Shown: positions 49,007 through 58,375 of the stretch, piece by piece
Layout of the letters: every line of letters starts with the position of its first letter
Position numbering within the stretch: position 1 is the stretch's first letter
From: Dyella sp. AtDHG13
Lineage (GTDB): Bacteria; Pseudomonadota; Gammaproteobacteria; Xanthomonadales; Rhodanobacteraceae
Direction: 5' to 3'
DNA length: 64,000 bases
Assembly: GCF_003201105.1 (NCBI RefSeq)
Contig: NZ_QICJ01000008.1
Coordinates: forward strand, 186,001-250,000
Made by a program: the position numbers and the translations under genes
Notes under the pieces: generated by a model
What the model was told of the DNA's origin: nothing
Seen by the model: the letters and a program-made list of their open reading frames with translations, nothing else
Database searches by the model: none

Positions 49007-49914
49007 GCCCTTACCGCGTTGAGGTAATCCGCTGCGGTAATGCGCTTGCCGCCGGCGCGCTGCAGCGCCGTGACGCGCAGTGCCCCATCACCGCAAGCGA
49101 TGTCGATGCCATCGCGGCTCATGCCGATCACCGCGCCCGGCACGCCCTTCCCTTCGACAGCCCGCGCTGCCCAGATACGCAGCATCTCGCCGCCGATCTC
49201 GCCCTCGGCCACCGGCCACGGATCGAAAGCGCGCACCTGGCGCTCCAGTTCGATGGCGGGGCGGGTGAAATCGAGCCGCGCCTCGGCCTTGTCCAGCTTG
49301 TGCGCGTAGGTCACGCCTTCCTCGGGCTGCGGTCGTGGCGGCAGGGTTTCGCCGGCGATGGCGCGGGCCAGGCCTTCGGTCAAAACATCGGCGCCCAGTG
49401 CGGCGAGGCGGTCGTGCAGGGTGCCGCCGGTGTCGTCGCGGGAGATCGGCGTACGGCGTTCCAGCAGCACGGGGCCGGTGTCCAGCCCGGCTTCCATCTG
49501 CATCAGGTCTACGCCGCTCTCGGCATCGCCGGCGAGGATGGCGCGCTGGATCGGCGCCGCCCCGCGCCAGCGGGGCAGCAGGCTGGCGTGCACGTTCCAG
49601 CAGCCCAGGCGTGGAATGGCCAGCACCTTGCGCGGAAGGATCAGGCCGTAGGCCACCACCACCATCAGGTCGGGCGCGTATGCGGCAAGCTTCGCGCGGG
49701 CTTCCTCGGACTTGAGCGATTCGGGTTGTTCGACCGGAATGCCCGCGGCGACGGCGGCTTCCTTCACCGGGCTGGGCGTCAGCTTGCGGCCGCGCCCGGC
49801 CGGGCGATCCGGCTGCGTGTAGACGGCCACCACCTCGGCGCCGCTGGCGCGGCAGGCTTCGAGGCAGGGAACGGAGAATTCGGGAGTGCCCGCGAAAACG
49901 ACGCGGAGCTTCAA
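48994..49914 (-). CDS. fmt: Methionyl-tRNA formyltransferase
   Basis: Formylates the initiator methionyl-tRNA. Protein of 306 residues with [15 protein letters not shown] at the start, the signature [18 protein letters not shown] and the C-terminal OB-like domain. The start is TTG at 49914, which overlaps the def stop (TTGA), a coupling seen in many def-fmt pairs; no ATG fits the conserved N-terminus. The last residues (ARSE) are encoded by an intergenic repeat. Confidence 0.94.
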   Translation of the reverse strand: MKLRVVFAGTPEFSVPCLEACRASGAEVVAVYTQPDRPAGRGRKLTPSPVKEAAVAAGIPVEQPESLKSEEARAKLAAYAPDLMVVVAYGLILPRKVLAIPRLGCWNVHASLLPRWRGAAPIQRAILAGDAESGVDLMQMEAGLDTGPVLLERRTPISRDDTGGTLHDRLAALGADVLTEGLARAIAGETLPPRPQPEEGVTYAHKLDKAEARLDFTRPAIELERQVRAFDPWPVAEGEIGGEMLRIWAARAVEGKGVPGAVIGMSRDGIDIACGDGALRVTALQRAGGKRITAADYLNAVRARSE

Positions 49915-50420
49915 GCGCTGGCCGCCTGCTTGCGCTGCTTTTCCATGCGCTTGAGCAGCATGGAGCGCTTGAGCGGCGAGAGGTAATCCACGAACACCTT
50001 GCCGGCGAGGTGATCCATCTCGTGCTGGATGCACACGGCCAGCGGGCCTTCGAACTCGCGCACGACTTCGCTACCGTCCACGTCGTTGGCCTTCACCTTC
50101 ACCTTGAGGGCGCGGGTGACGTCGGCATAGATGCCGGGGAACGAGAGGCAGCCTTCCTGATAGACCTGGGCGCCGTCCTTCTCCAGGATCTGCGCATTGA
50201 TCAGCACGATGGGCTGGTTGCGCTCGTCGCTCATGTCAGCCACCAGCACCTGCCGATGCACGTTGACCTGGGTGGCGGCCAGGCCGACACCATTGGCGTC
50301 ATACATGGTCTCGAACATATCGGCCACGAACTGCTTGAGTTCGGCGTCGAACACGCGCACGGGTTCGGCCTTGGTGCGCAGGCGAGGATCGGGAAATTCG
50401 AGAATGGTCAGGATGGACAT
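49911..50420 (-). CDS. def: Peptide deformylase
   Basis: Removes the formyl group from nascent proteins. Protein of 169 residues with all three motifs: [14 protein letters not shown] and QHEMDHL (metal ligands Cys and two His). Translationally coupled to fmt. It diverges from the LysM gene across 190 bp; TACAAT on the minus strand at 50496-50501 is a possible -10 box. Confidence 0.96.
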   Translation of the reverse strand: MSILTILEFPDPRLRTKAEPVRVFDAELKQFVADMFETMYDANGVGLAATQVNVHRQVLVADMSDERNQPIVLINAQILEKDGAQVYQEGCLSFPGIYADVTRALKVKVKANDVDGSEVVREFEGPLAVCIQHEMDHLAGKVFVDYLSPLKRSMLLKRMEKQRKQAASA

Positions 50421-50548
50421 CAGCTTTTACCTCGGCGTCGAAACTGCGGGCGAATCGGTGAAAACCAAGCCCCGACGCACTTTAGAATGGCCTTTATTGT
50501 ACGCCGCCAAGCCCGTGTCTGGCATGCCGTTTTGCCAACTGGTCACGG

Positions 50549-50576
50549 TTGCGTGAACAAGTTGTTCGGTTACACT
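50549..50576 (+). promoter_or_regulatory. Putative sigma-70 promoter of the LysM-protein gene
   Basis: TTGCGT (50549-50554), 16 bases, TACACT (50571-50576), about 35 bases before the ATG at 50611. Sequence and position fit a housekeeping promoter; not verified. Confidence 0.45.
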
Positions 50577-50610
50577 CGCCCGAGCGTCGGGGGATGGGGG
50601 ATTCCCGTTT

Positions 50611-51738
50611 ATGATCAGAAAGTCCATTGGGCTGCTGGCCGGCATGCTGGTCACGGTGGCCGTTTACGCTGCGGGCGCGCAATTGCGTGCCGATCACCCC
50701 GATACCTATACGGTGAAAAAGGGCGACACGCTCTGGGCGATTTCCGCGCGTTTTCTTTCCAAGCCGTGGCTGTGGCCGGAGATCTGGCAGGCCAATCCGC
50801 AAGTGCAGAACCCGCACCTGATCTACCCGGGTGACGTGCTCAATCTTTCCTTTGCCAATGGCCCGCGCCTGGGCCTGCAGCCGCGCGTGCGCGCCGAGGG
50901 CGATGCGATTCCGGCCATTCCGCTGGAGCAGCTGCAGACCTTCCTCAAGGAAATGCGCGTCCTCAATTCCAACGAGGTGAAGTCGCTGCCGTACGTGGTC
51001 GGCTTCGAGGAAGCGGACCTGCGCGGCACCGTGGGCAAGAACGTCTACGTGCGCAACCTGTCGGCGGAACCCGGCCAGCGTTTCGTGATCGTGCGTCCCA
51101 CGCAGACCTTCCGCGACTTCGACGCCAAAAAGGGTCGCGACAACGGTTCGGACCTGGTGGCGCATCCGCTGGACAGCAACGTGTCCTTGGTGCGTACGCC
51201 GTGGAAGGAAGACTTCCGCGCCGACGGCCACTACGGCCACGGCCAGGACATCGGCACCGAGGTCACCGTGATCGGCCGCGCCGAAGTGCTGCGCACCGGC
51301 GATCCGTCCACCCTGCTCCTGCTCGACTCCACCATGGAGATCAACAAGGGTGATCGCCTGCTGCCGGTCGACGACAAGCCGTACGACGCCTACTACTACC
51401 CGCATGCGCCCAAGTCGGTGCCGAACAACGCGCGCGTCATCGCGTTCGCCGACGCCTACGACGCGGTGGGCCCGCATCAGGTGGTGGCGTTGAACATCGG
51501 TGCGCAGGATGGCGTGGACAACGGCCAGACCTATTCGATCTACCAGCCGGGTGAAACCATCGCGGACGACGTGGCCAGCGACAGCTGGGATCGCGGCACC
51601 GGCAAGAAGGTCACGCTGCCGCAGGAGTTCGTCGGCCACGTGATGGTGTTCCGCACCTTCGACCGCGTCAGCTACGGCCTGATCATGGACGGCCTGCGCC
51701 CGGTCCACCGGCACGACAAGCTCGAGTTGCCGGAATAA
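50611..51738 (+). CDS. LysM-domain exported protein
   Basis: Protein of 375 residues. A signal peptide or N-terminal helix (IGLLAGMLVTVAVYAAGA) is followed by one LysM domain (YTVKKGDTLWAISARFLSKPWLWPEIWQANP...IYPGDVLNL) that binds peptidoglycan, then a long region of unknown fold ending RVSYGLIMDGLRPVHRHDKLELPE. Probably periplasmic, cell-wall associated. It heads the LysM-dprA-topA-tsaC run common in related genomes. Followed by an intrinsic terminator. Confidence 0.88.
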   Translation: MIRKSIGLLAGMLVTVAVYAAGAQLRADHPDTYTVKKGDTLWAISARFLSKPWLWPEIWQANPQVQNPHLIYPGDVLNLSFANGPRLGLQPRVRAEGDAIPAIPLEQLQTFLKEMRVLNSNEVKSLPYVVGFEEADLRGTVGKNVYVRNLSAEPGQRFVIVRPTQTFRDFDAKKGRDNGSDLVAHPLDSNVSLVRTPWKEDFRADGHYGHGQDIGTEVTVIGRAEVLRTGDPSTLLLLDSTMEINKGDRLLPVDDKPYDAYYYPHAPKSVPNNARVIAFADAYDAVGPHQVVALNIGAQDGVDNGQTYSIYQPGETIADDVASDSWDRGTGKKVTLPQEFVGHVMVFRTFDRVSYGLIMDGLRPVHRHDKLELPE

Positions 51739-51763
51739 GCCCCGGCGGCACAGGACGACAGTA

Positions 51764-51793
51764 CGGCGCGGCCAAGACCGCGCCGTTTTTTTT
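51764..51793 (+). terminator. Intrinsic terminator after the LysM gene
   Basis: CGGCGCGG and CCGCGCCG form a perfect 8-bp stem with loop CCAAGA, followed by eight T residues. It lies 26-55 bases upstream of the dprA start, so dprA needs its own promoter or readthrough. Confidence 0.92.
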
Positions 51794-51818
51794 GGGGCGC
51801 GCGCTAGGCTGGGCGGTC

Positions 51819-52946
51819 ATGAACGAACCGTCCCTGCTTCGCACCTGGCTGACCCTGCTGCGCACGCCGCGCCTGGGTCCGGGCGCCCTGCGCGAACAAC
51901 TCGGCGCGCACGGCGGTCGCATCGATGCCGTGCTCAGCGCGCTCCGGCAGCGCCTGCCCACCCTGCCCGACGACACGCGCCGCTGGCTGGAACGCCCGGA
52001 CGAGCGGCGCCTCGACGACGACCTCGCCTGGCTGGCGCAACCCGGCCACCGCCTGCTGCTGGCGGCGGACGAGGACTTCCCGCCCCTGCTGGAAACCATC
52101 CCGCAGCCGCCCGTCGCCCTGTTCGTGGCCGGCGACGCCAGCCTGCTGCTGCATCCGCAGCTGGCCATCGTGGGCGCGCGGGCGGCGACACTGAGCGGGC
52201 GCACGCATGCGCGCGGCTTTGCGCAGGAGCTGGGGCAGGCGGGCTTCGCGATCACCAGCGGCATGGCCGATGGCATCGATGGCGCCGCGCATCTGGCCGC
52301 GCTGGACGCCGGCTTGCCCACGGTGGCCGTGATCGGCACCGGGCCGGATCGGGTCTACCCGGCCCGGCATCGCGCCCTGGCGCGCCGGCTGGTGGCCGAG
52401 GCGGTGATGGTCAGCGAATTTCCGCCCGGCACGCCCGCGCGCGCCGACCACTTTCCCCGCCGCAACCGGCTCATCGCCGGCCTGTCGCTGGGCACCCTGG
52501 TGATCGAGGCCGGCCTGCAGTCGGGTTCGCTGATCACCGCCCGGCTGGCGGCCGAACAGGGACGCGAGGTGTTCGCCTTGCCCGGTTCCATTCATAATCC
52601 GCTGGCTCAAGGCTGCCATCGGCTCATCCGCGATGGCGCGCGGCTGGTCGAAACGGCGGCTGAGATCGTGGAAGTGCTTGCTCCCGCTGCTGTCGCACTG
52701 GGTCATGAACTGGCGGGCCGGCTGGATCGGCTCGCCGTCGCGACCCCTCAAGGCATGGCATCCGAAGCCGATCCGTCCGTCCTGGCGCTGCTCGAGGCGC
52801 TCGGGCACGGGCCGGTCGCGCTCGCGGATCTGGCGGTCGACACCGGCAAGACTGTCGCGGAGCTTGCATCCGCGCTGGTGCTGCTGGAACTGGACGGCAG
52901 GGTCGAATCGTTGCCTGGCAACCGCTACCAGCGCTTGCCAGGGTAG
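51819..52946 (+). CDS. dprA: DNA-processing protein DprA
   Basis: Binds incoming single-stranded DNA and loads RecA in natural transformation. Protein of 375 residues with N-terminal SAM-like region, the Rossmann core (LAIVGARAATLSGRTHARGFA; ITSGMADGIDGAAHLAALDAG; SEFPPGTPARADHFPRRNRLIAGLS; EAGLQSGSLITARLA) and a C-terminal winged helix. ATG 51819 is chosen by conserved N-terminus. The smg/DUF494 gene usually found between dprA and topA is missing here. Confidence 0.94.
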   Translation: MNEPSLLRTWLTLLRTPRLGPGALREQLGAHGGRIDAVLSALRQRLPTLPDDTRRWLERPDERRLDDDLAWLAQPGHRLLLAADEDFPPLLETIPQPPVALFVAGDASLLLHPQLAIVGARAATLSGRTHARGFAQELGQAGFAITSGMADGIDGAAHLAALDAGLPTVAVIGTGPDRVYPARHRALARRLVAEAVMVSEFPPGTPARADHFPRRNRLIAGLSLGTLVIEAGLQSGSLITARLAAEQGREVFALPGSIHNPLAQGCHRLIRDGARLVETAAEIVEVLAPAAVALGHELAGRLDRLAVATPQGMASEADPSVLALLEALGHGPVALADLAVDTGKTVAELASALVLLELDGRVESLPGNRYQRLPG

Positions 52947-53069
52947 CGAAAGCCGACGTGCGGCGCGCTTTCACATCGTTCAGCTTGACGGCGTCAGGCC
53001 GCCATGCCTTTAACTAAATATAGAAGCCGGCCCGGACAGGCCGGTCACAGATGGCGGATAGCGAGTTTC

Positions 53070-55595
53070 ATGGCAAAGAACCTGCTCATCGTCGAGTCGC
53101 CGGCCAAGGCGAAGACGATCAACAAATACCTCGGCAAGGACTTCCAGGTCCTGGCTTCCTACGGCCACGTCCGTGACCTGAAGCCGAAGGAAGGGGCCGT
53201 GGACCCGGACAACGGCTTTGCCATGGCCTACGAGGTGATCGACCGCAACGAAAAGCACGTCGACGCCATCGCCAAGGCGGCCAAGGTGGCCGACGACATC
53301 TACCTCGCGACCGACTTGGATCGCGAAGGCGAGGCGATCTCCTGGCACATCAGCGAGATCCTCAAGGAGCGCGGGCTCACCAAGGGCAAGCACCTGCACC
53401 GCGTGGTGTTCTCCGAGATCACGCCCAAGGCGATCAAGGCCGCCGTGGCGGCGCCGCGCCAGCTCTCGCACGACCTGGTGGACGCCCAGCAGGCGCGCCG
53501 CGCGCTGGACTACCTGGTGGGCTTCAACCTGTCGCCGGTGCTGTGGCGCAAGGTGCAGCGCGGCCTGTCCGCCGGCCGCGTGCAGTCGCCCGCGCTGCGC
53601 ATGATCGTGGAACGCGAGGAAGAGATCGAAGCCTTCGTGGCCCGCGAGTACTGGACCATCGAGGCCTCGCTGCGCCATCCCGAGGGCGATTTCTCGGCGC
53701 GCCTGACCAAGCTCAACGGCAAGAAGTTCGAGCAGTTCGACCTCACCAACGAACACGATGCGCTGGCCGCCCGCCACGCGCTGAAGGAAGCCGCACGCGG
53801 CCACCTCACCGTCAGCGAGGTCAGCAGCAAGGAGCGCAAGCGCCGTCCGGCGCCGCCGTTCACCACCTCCACGCTGCAGCAGGAAGCCGCGCGCAAGCTC
53901 GGCTTCTCCACCAGCCGCACCATGAAGGTGGCGCAGGGCCTGTACGAAGGCGTGTCGCTCGGCACCGAGGGCAACGTCGGCCTGATCACCTACATGCGTA
54001 CCGACTCCGTGGCCCTCTCCGAGGATGCCGTGGGCGAGCTGCGCCAGCTGATCGCGCGCGACTACGGCAACAAGGCGCTGCCGGATCACGCGCAGGTCTA
54101 CAAGTCCAAGTCCAAGAACGCGCAGGAAGCGCACGAGGCGATCCGCCCGACCTCGGCCATGCGCACGCCGCGCGAGGTCGCCTCATTCCTCAACGACGAG
54201 CAGCGCAAGCTCTACGAGCTGATCTGGAAGCGCACCGTCGCTTGCCAGATGATCCACGCGACCATGAACACTGTGTCGGTGGATTTCAACGTGCCGCACG
54301 TGAAGGGCGGCGACGCCGCGTTCCGTTCCACCGGCACCACCGTGGTCGACCCGGGCTTCCTCGCCGTGTACGAGGAAGGCCGCGACCAGAAGACAGCCGA
54401 GGACGATGACGAAGGCCGCCGCCTGCCCAAGCTCGACGTGGGCGAGCGCGTGGCGCTGCAGGACATCCTGGCCGACCAGCACTTCACCGAGCCGCCGCCG
54501 CGCTACTCCGAAGCGAGCCTGGTGAAGGCGCTGGAAGAGCACGGCATCGGCCGTCCGTCGACCTACGCCAGCATCATCCAGGTGCTGCTCAACCGCGAGT
54601 ACGTGTTCCTCGACAGCCGCCGCTTCAAGCCGACGGACGTGGGCCGCGCGGTGAGCAAGTTCCTCACCGCGCACTTCACCCGCTACGTCGACTACGACTT
54701 CACCGCCAAGCTCGAGGACGAGCTGGACGCCGTGAGCCGTGGCGAGGAGCAGTGGGTGCCGCTGATGGAGCGCTTCTGGCAGCCGTTCAAGCAGCAGGTG
54801 GAAGAAAAGACCGAAACGGTCGACCGCAGCGAAGCCACCGGCGCGCGTGAGCTGGGCACCGATCCGAAATCCGGCAAGCCGGTGTCGGTGCGCCTGGGCC
54901 GCTACGGGCCGTACGCGCAGATCGGCGACAAGGACACCGACGAGAAGCTGCAGTTCGCCTCGCTGCGTCCCGGCACCAGCATGCACACCATCACGCTGGA
55001 GGAAGCGCTGGAGCTGTTCAAGCTGCCGCGCAAGCTCGGCCAGGCGGAGAACGGCGACGAGGTATCCGTGGGCGTGGGCCGCTTCGGTCCGTTCGTGAAG
55101 CAGGGCAGCACCTACGCTTCGCTCAAGGCGGAGGACGATCCGTACACCATCGAGCTGCCGCGCGCCCTGCAGATCGTGCAGGAAAAGCTGGAGATGCTCG
55201 CCAACCGCATCATCAAGGATTTCGGCAACGGCATTCAGGTGCTCAACGGCCGCTTTGGCCCGTACATCACCGACGGCGAGAAGAACGCGCGCATTCCCAA
55301 GGACCAGGAGCCGAAGGAACTCACCGAAGCGCAGTGCGCGGAACTGCTCGCCGCCGCGCCGGTGAAGAAGGGCCGCGGCGCGTTCAAGAAGACGGCGGCC
55401 AAGAAGGCCGCGGCCGAGAAGAAACCGGCGACGAAGAAGGCGGCGGCCAAGTCCACCACCCTGACGGCAGCCAAGAAGACTGCCGCCAAGAAGGCCGCGA
55501 CCAAGAAGACCGCCACGAAGAAGACCGCGGCGAAAAAGGCCACCACCAAGGCCGCCACCAAGAAAGCCGCCGCCAAGAAGCCGGCGGACGCCTGA
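53070..55595 (+). CDS. topA: DNA topoisomerase I
   Basis: Relaxes negative supercoils. Protein of 841 residues: TOPRIM domain (NLLIVESPAKAKTINKYLG; LATDLDREGEAISWHI), catalytic Tyr region (GLITYMRTDSVALSEDA), then three small C-terminal repeats (GRYGPYAQIG, GRFGPFVKQG, GRFGPYITDG). The zinc-finger Cys pairs of the E. coli enzyme are absent. The last 80 or so residues form a Lys/Ala tail (AKKAA-type repeats) like histone H1. The ATG at 53070 lies 123 bp after dprA; TTGACG at 52985 could belong to a promoter. Confidence 0.96.
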   Translation: MAKNLLIVESPAKAKTINKYLGKDFQVLASYGHVRDLKPKEGAVDPDNGFAMAYEVIDRNEKHVDAIAKAAKVADDIYLATDLDREGEAISWHISEILKERGLTKGKHLHRVVFSEITPKAIKAAVAAPRQLSHDLVDAQQARRALDYLVGFNLSPVLWRKVQRGLSAGRVQSPALRMIVEREEEIEAFVAREYWTIEASLRHPEGDFSARLTKLNGKKFEQFDLTNEHDALAARHALKEAARGHLTVSEVSSKERKRRPAPPFTTSTLQQEAARKLGFSTSRTMKVAQGLYEGVSLGTEGNVGLITYMRTDSVALSEDAVGELRQLIARDYGNKALPDHAQVYKSKSKNAQEAHEAIRPTSAMRTPREVASFLNDEQRKLYELIWKRTVACQMIHATMNTVSVDFNVPHVKGGDAAFRSTGTTVVDPGFLAVYEEGRDQKTAEDDDEGRRLPKLDVGERVALQDILADQHFTEPPPRYSEASLVKALEEHGIGRPSTYASIIQVLLNREYVFLDSRRFKPTDVGRAVSKFLTAHFTRYVDYDFTAKLEDELDAVSRGEEQWVPLMERFWQPFKQQVEEKTETVDRSEATGARELGTDPKSGKPVSVRLGRYGPYAQIGDKDTDEKLQFASLRPGTSMHTITLEEALELFKLPRKLGQAENGDEVSVGVGRFGPFVKQGSTYASLKAEDDPYTIELPRALQIVQEKLEMLANRIIKDFGNGIQVLNGRFGPYITDGEKNARIPKDQEPKELTEAQCAELLAAAPVKKGRGAFKKTAAKKAAAEKKPATKKAAAKSTTLTAAKKTAAKKAATKKTATKKTAAKKATTKAATKKAAAKKPADA

Positions 55596-56168
55596 GTGAC
55601 CGCACGCTTCACCCTGGCCGATCTGGATGCCGCCGCCGCGCTGATGCGCGACGGCGGTGTGCTGGCGTATCCCACCGAAGCGGTCTACGGGCTGGGCTGC
55701 GATCCGCACAACCTGGCGGCGTTCGAGCGCCTGTTCGCCCTCAAGCAGCGTCCGCCGACCCAGGGCGTTCTCCTGATCGGCGCCGACTTCGCCCAGGTCG
55801 AGCCCTATATCGATCTCGCCGCCGTGCCCGCTGAGGTGCTGGCGCAGGTGCAGGAGAGCTGGCCCGGGCCCTTTACCTGGATCTTCCCGCGCTCCCCGCG
55901 GGTGCCTGACTGGGTTGCCGGCGCGCATGCCGGCATCGCCCTGCGCGTGACCGCGCACGAACCGGCCGCCGCGCTGTGTCGCGCGTTCGGTGCCGCCCTG
56001 GTATCCACCAGCGCCAACCCCCACGGGCAGCCGCCCGCGCGCAGCGCCGAGGTCGCCGCCGGCTATTTCGGCCCGGCGCTGGACGGCCTGCTCGACGCGC
56101 CGCTGGGCGACCAGGCGCGGCCCTCGGTCATACGCGACGCGTTGACGGGCGCTATCATTCGCTCTTGA
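55596..56168 (+). CDS. tsaC: Threonylcarbamoyl-AMP synthase (Sua5/YrdC/TsaC)
   Basis: Makes threonylcarbamoyl-adenylate for t6A in tRNA. Protein of 190 residues with the YrdC fold: VLAYPTEAVYGLGCDP, FALKQRPPTQGVLLIG, WPGPFTWIF and LVSTSANPHGQPP. The GTG start at 55596 directly abuts the topA TGA (no spacer), indicating translational coupling. The Sua5 C-terminal extension is absent, so this is the short TsaC form. Confidence 0.94.
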   Translation: MTARFTLADLDAAAALMRDGGVLAYPTEAVYGLGCDPHNLAAFERLFALKQRPPTQGVLLIGADFAQVEPYIDLAAVPAEVLAQVQESWPGPFTWIFPRSPRVPDWVAGAHAGIALRVTAHEPAAALCRAFGAALVSTSANPHGQPPARSAEVAAGYFGPALDGLLDAPLGDQARPSVIRDALTGAIIRS

Positions 56169-56362
56169 TCGAGAGCCCGGACCGCCCGCCGAGGTTTTTC
56201 CCGGCGAGCATGAACGGCTTCCACACGCCACGATCTCCCGGTAGGGAGGGATTCAGTGGCTCCCGCGAGGATGGGGACCATCGCGGACTTGCATGGATCC
56301 GTCCGACATCGGGCTGGCTCTGGCCGGCCCGCAGCGGCGGATTGCAGTTGTCGGAGAAGACT

Positions 56363-57727
56363 TTGGCCAGCGTTATCGAAAACCTCCAGCTCGAACAACC
56401 GGCGCAGGACCTGCCGTTGCTGGCGGCCGGCACAGCGGACCGTCCGGTGGTGTGGCGCCACGACCAGCCCGTGAGCGCCGCGCGCTTCATGGCGCACGTG
56501 CACGCGGTGGCCGAACAGCTTCCCGCGGGGCCCGCCGCGGTGAACCTGTGCGAGGACCGCTACGCCTTCCTCGTCGCGTTCTGCGCCATTGCGCTGCGCG
56601 GCCAGACCAACCTGCTGCCGTCCTCGCGCGCGCCGCAGGCCGTCGCCGAAGTGATGGCCGCGCATCCGGGCAGCTATGCGCTGGGCGAACTCGCACTGGA
56701 CGCACCGCCCGCCCACTACCGCCACCTGCCGAGCCTGCTGGAACCGGTGAGCGGCGAAGGTCCTCTGAGCATTCCAAGGCTGCCGGCCGATCAGGTCGTG
56801 GCCATCGGCTACACCTCCGGCTCCACCGGCGTGCCCAAGGGCAACCCCAAGACCTGGGGCAGCTTCAACGCCAGCAACGCCGGCAATATGCGCGCGCTGC
56901 AGGACACGGTGGGCCAGCACTTCCACGTGGTCGCCACGGTGCCGCCGCAGCACATGTACGGCATGGAGATGTCGGTGCTGCTGCCCCTGCTTGACGACGT
57001 CGCCGTGCACGCCGGCCGCCCCTTGCTGCCGGCCGACGTGGCCGCGGCGCTGGCCGACGTGCCCCAGCCCCGCGTGCTGGTGACCACGCCGGTGCATCTG
57101 CGCGCACTGATCGAATCGGGCGTGGAACTGCCGCCCATCGACGCCATGGTGTCGGCCACCGCGCCGATGCCGGTGGAACTGGCGCAGGCTGCGGAAGCGC
57201 GTTTCGGTGCGCCGCTGGTGGAAGTGTTCGGCTCCACCGAAACCTGCGTGTTCGCCAGCCGCCGCTCGGCCCTCGACGAACCTTGGTCGCTCTACGACGA
57301 CGTACACCTGCACCCCCAGCCCGACGGCACCCTGGTGCGCGCCCCCCAGCTCGCGCAGCCGATGACGCTGGCGGACATCGTCACCCTGCACGACGGCGGC
57401 CGCCGCTTCCGCCTTTGCGGCCGCCATTCCGACCTGCTTGACATTGCCGGCAAGCGTGCATCGCTGGGCGACCTGACCCGTCGCCTGCAGGCTATTCCAG
57501 GCGTGCAGGACGGCGTGGTGTTCCAGCTCGAAAGCGGCGATGCACTGGGCGTGCATCGCATCGCGGCGCTGGCGGTGGCGCCGGGATTGGATGAGCACGC
57601 GATCCTGGATGCGTTTCGCCAGTCGGTGGACCCGGTGTTTCTGCCGCGGCCGCTGAAGCTGGTAGACAGCTTGCCGCGCAACGAGACGGGCAAGTTGCCG
57701 AGGGCGGCGTTGTTGGCGCTGCTCTGA
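56363..57727 (+). CDS. Adenylate-forming acyl/aryl-CoA ligase-like enzyme (ANL superfamily)
   Basis: Protein of 454 residues with the AMP-binding signature YTSGSTGVPKGNPKTWGSF, the A5-type motif EVFGSTETCVFASRR and the C-terminal loop DSLPRNETGKLPRAAL with the catalytic Lys. It activates a carboxylate as acyl- or aryl-adenylate; short adenylation enzymes of this type occur in aryl polyene and xanthomonadin biosynthesis, but none of those genes is adjacent, so the substrate is open. TTG at 56363 is chosen because GGAG lies 6 bases upstream; TTG at 56348 is the alternative. A 194-bp spacer after tsaC has no gene. Confidence 0.83.
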   Translation: MASVIENLQLEQPAQDLPLLAAGTADRPVVWRHDQPVSAARFMAHVHAVAEQLPAGPAAVNLCEDRYAFLVAFCAIALRGQTNLLPSSRAPQAVAEVMAAHPGSYALGELALDAPPAHYRHLPSLLEPVSGEGPLSIPRLPADQVVAIGYTSGSTGVPKGNPKTWGSFNASNAGNMRALQDTVGQHFHVVATVPPQHMYGMEMSVLLPLLDDVAVHAGRPLLPADVAAALADVPQPRVLVTTPVHLRALIESGVELPPIDAMVSATAPMPVELAQAAEARFGAPLVEVFGSTETCVFASRRSALDEPWSLYDDVHLHPQPDGTLVRAPQLAQPMTLADIVTLHDGGRRFRLCGRHSDLLDIAGKRASLGDLTRRLQAIPGVQDGVVFQLESGDALGVHRIAALAVAPGLDEHAILDAFRQSVDPVFLPRPLKLVDSLPRNETGKLPRAALLALL

Positions 57728-58375
57728 GGTTTTGCTCTCTGCGCTGAAGGCGGTGGCCATTGCCGCCTTCGCAACATCACCCTCCAACCCAACACCATCT
57801 CAAGGCAGGCGCTTCGCCTCTGCCACGATCGCGATGTGCCGCGCAGCGGCACGAGCCGTCGGCTCGATGCTCTTGATCTTCCGGGTCCCCGTATGAGGCG
57901 GCGGGCGGGTGGAGATCAGGCCCCGTAGGGGTGCCTGGCAGGAAGCCAGGCACTTTTCGTCGGGGCAGGATGCCCCGTCGAAAAGCCCGTAACCCGTCCG
58001 CGGACCTTCCGGGCGAAGCCCGGAAGGCGCTTCATCCGGGGGGCCCTTCTCTTTGGTTACTTTCTCTTGGGCAAGCAAGAGAAAGTGACCCGGCCTCCGG
58101 CAGGAGGTCGGAACGCCCGCCGCGTAGGCGGCCAGATCGCGGGAACGCTGGTAGAGAGCCGATCACTCTCTACGCGAAAACCCAGCGCAAAGTCACTGGA
58201 TCCCAGCCTTCGCCGGGATGACGACAAAGACAAAACCTCGCGTCCGTCACGCGAACACCGTCCATCGCACCCCACCCTGCAGCCCGGTTCATGCTGCGCT
58301 GCGAAATCCCCTCCCTCCCCTTACAATGCCCCATTGCGCCGCCCCCGGCGCCCCTCTTCGGCAGTTGGAGTCCCC
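57728..58375. repeat. Run of REP-like hairpins in the spacer before purD
   Basis: Gene-free spacer of 648 bp packed with dyads: GAAGGCGG/CCGCCTTC at 57746-57770; a 9-bp stem at 57931-57953; 57953-57984 (CTTTTCG...CGAAAAG with one mismatch); a 10-bp stem at 58005-58027; ACTTTCTCTT/AAGAGAAAGT at 58059-58086, extended to 58055-58090; and ATCCC/GGGAT around AGCCTTCGCC within 58196-58223. The last two kinds resemble dispersed repeats that are frequent in Lysobacterales genomes (general knowledge). No credible coding frame is present. TACAAT at 58323 could be a -10 box for purD. Confidence 0.75.

Noticed and set aside
57800-58275. Short open frames in the spacer before purD
   Set aside because: They run through the hairpin repeats, have no ribosome sites, and have no conserved motifs.
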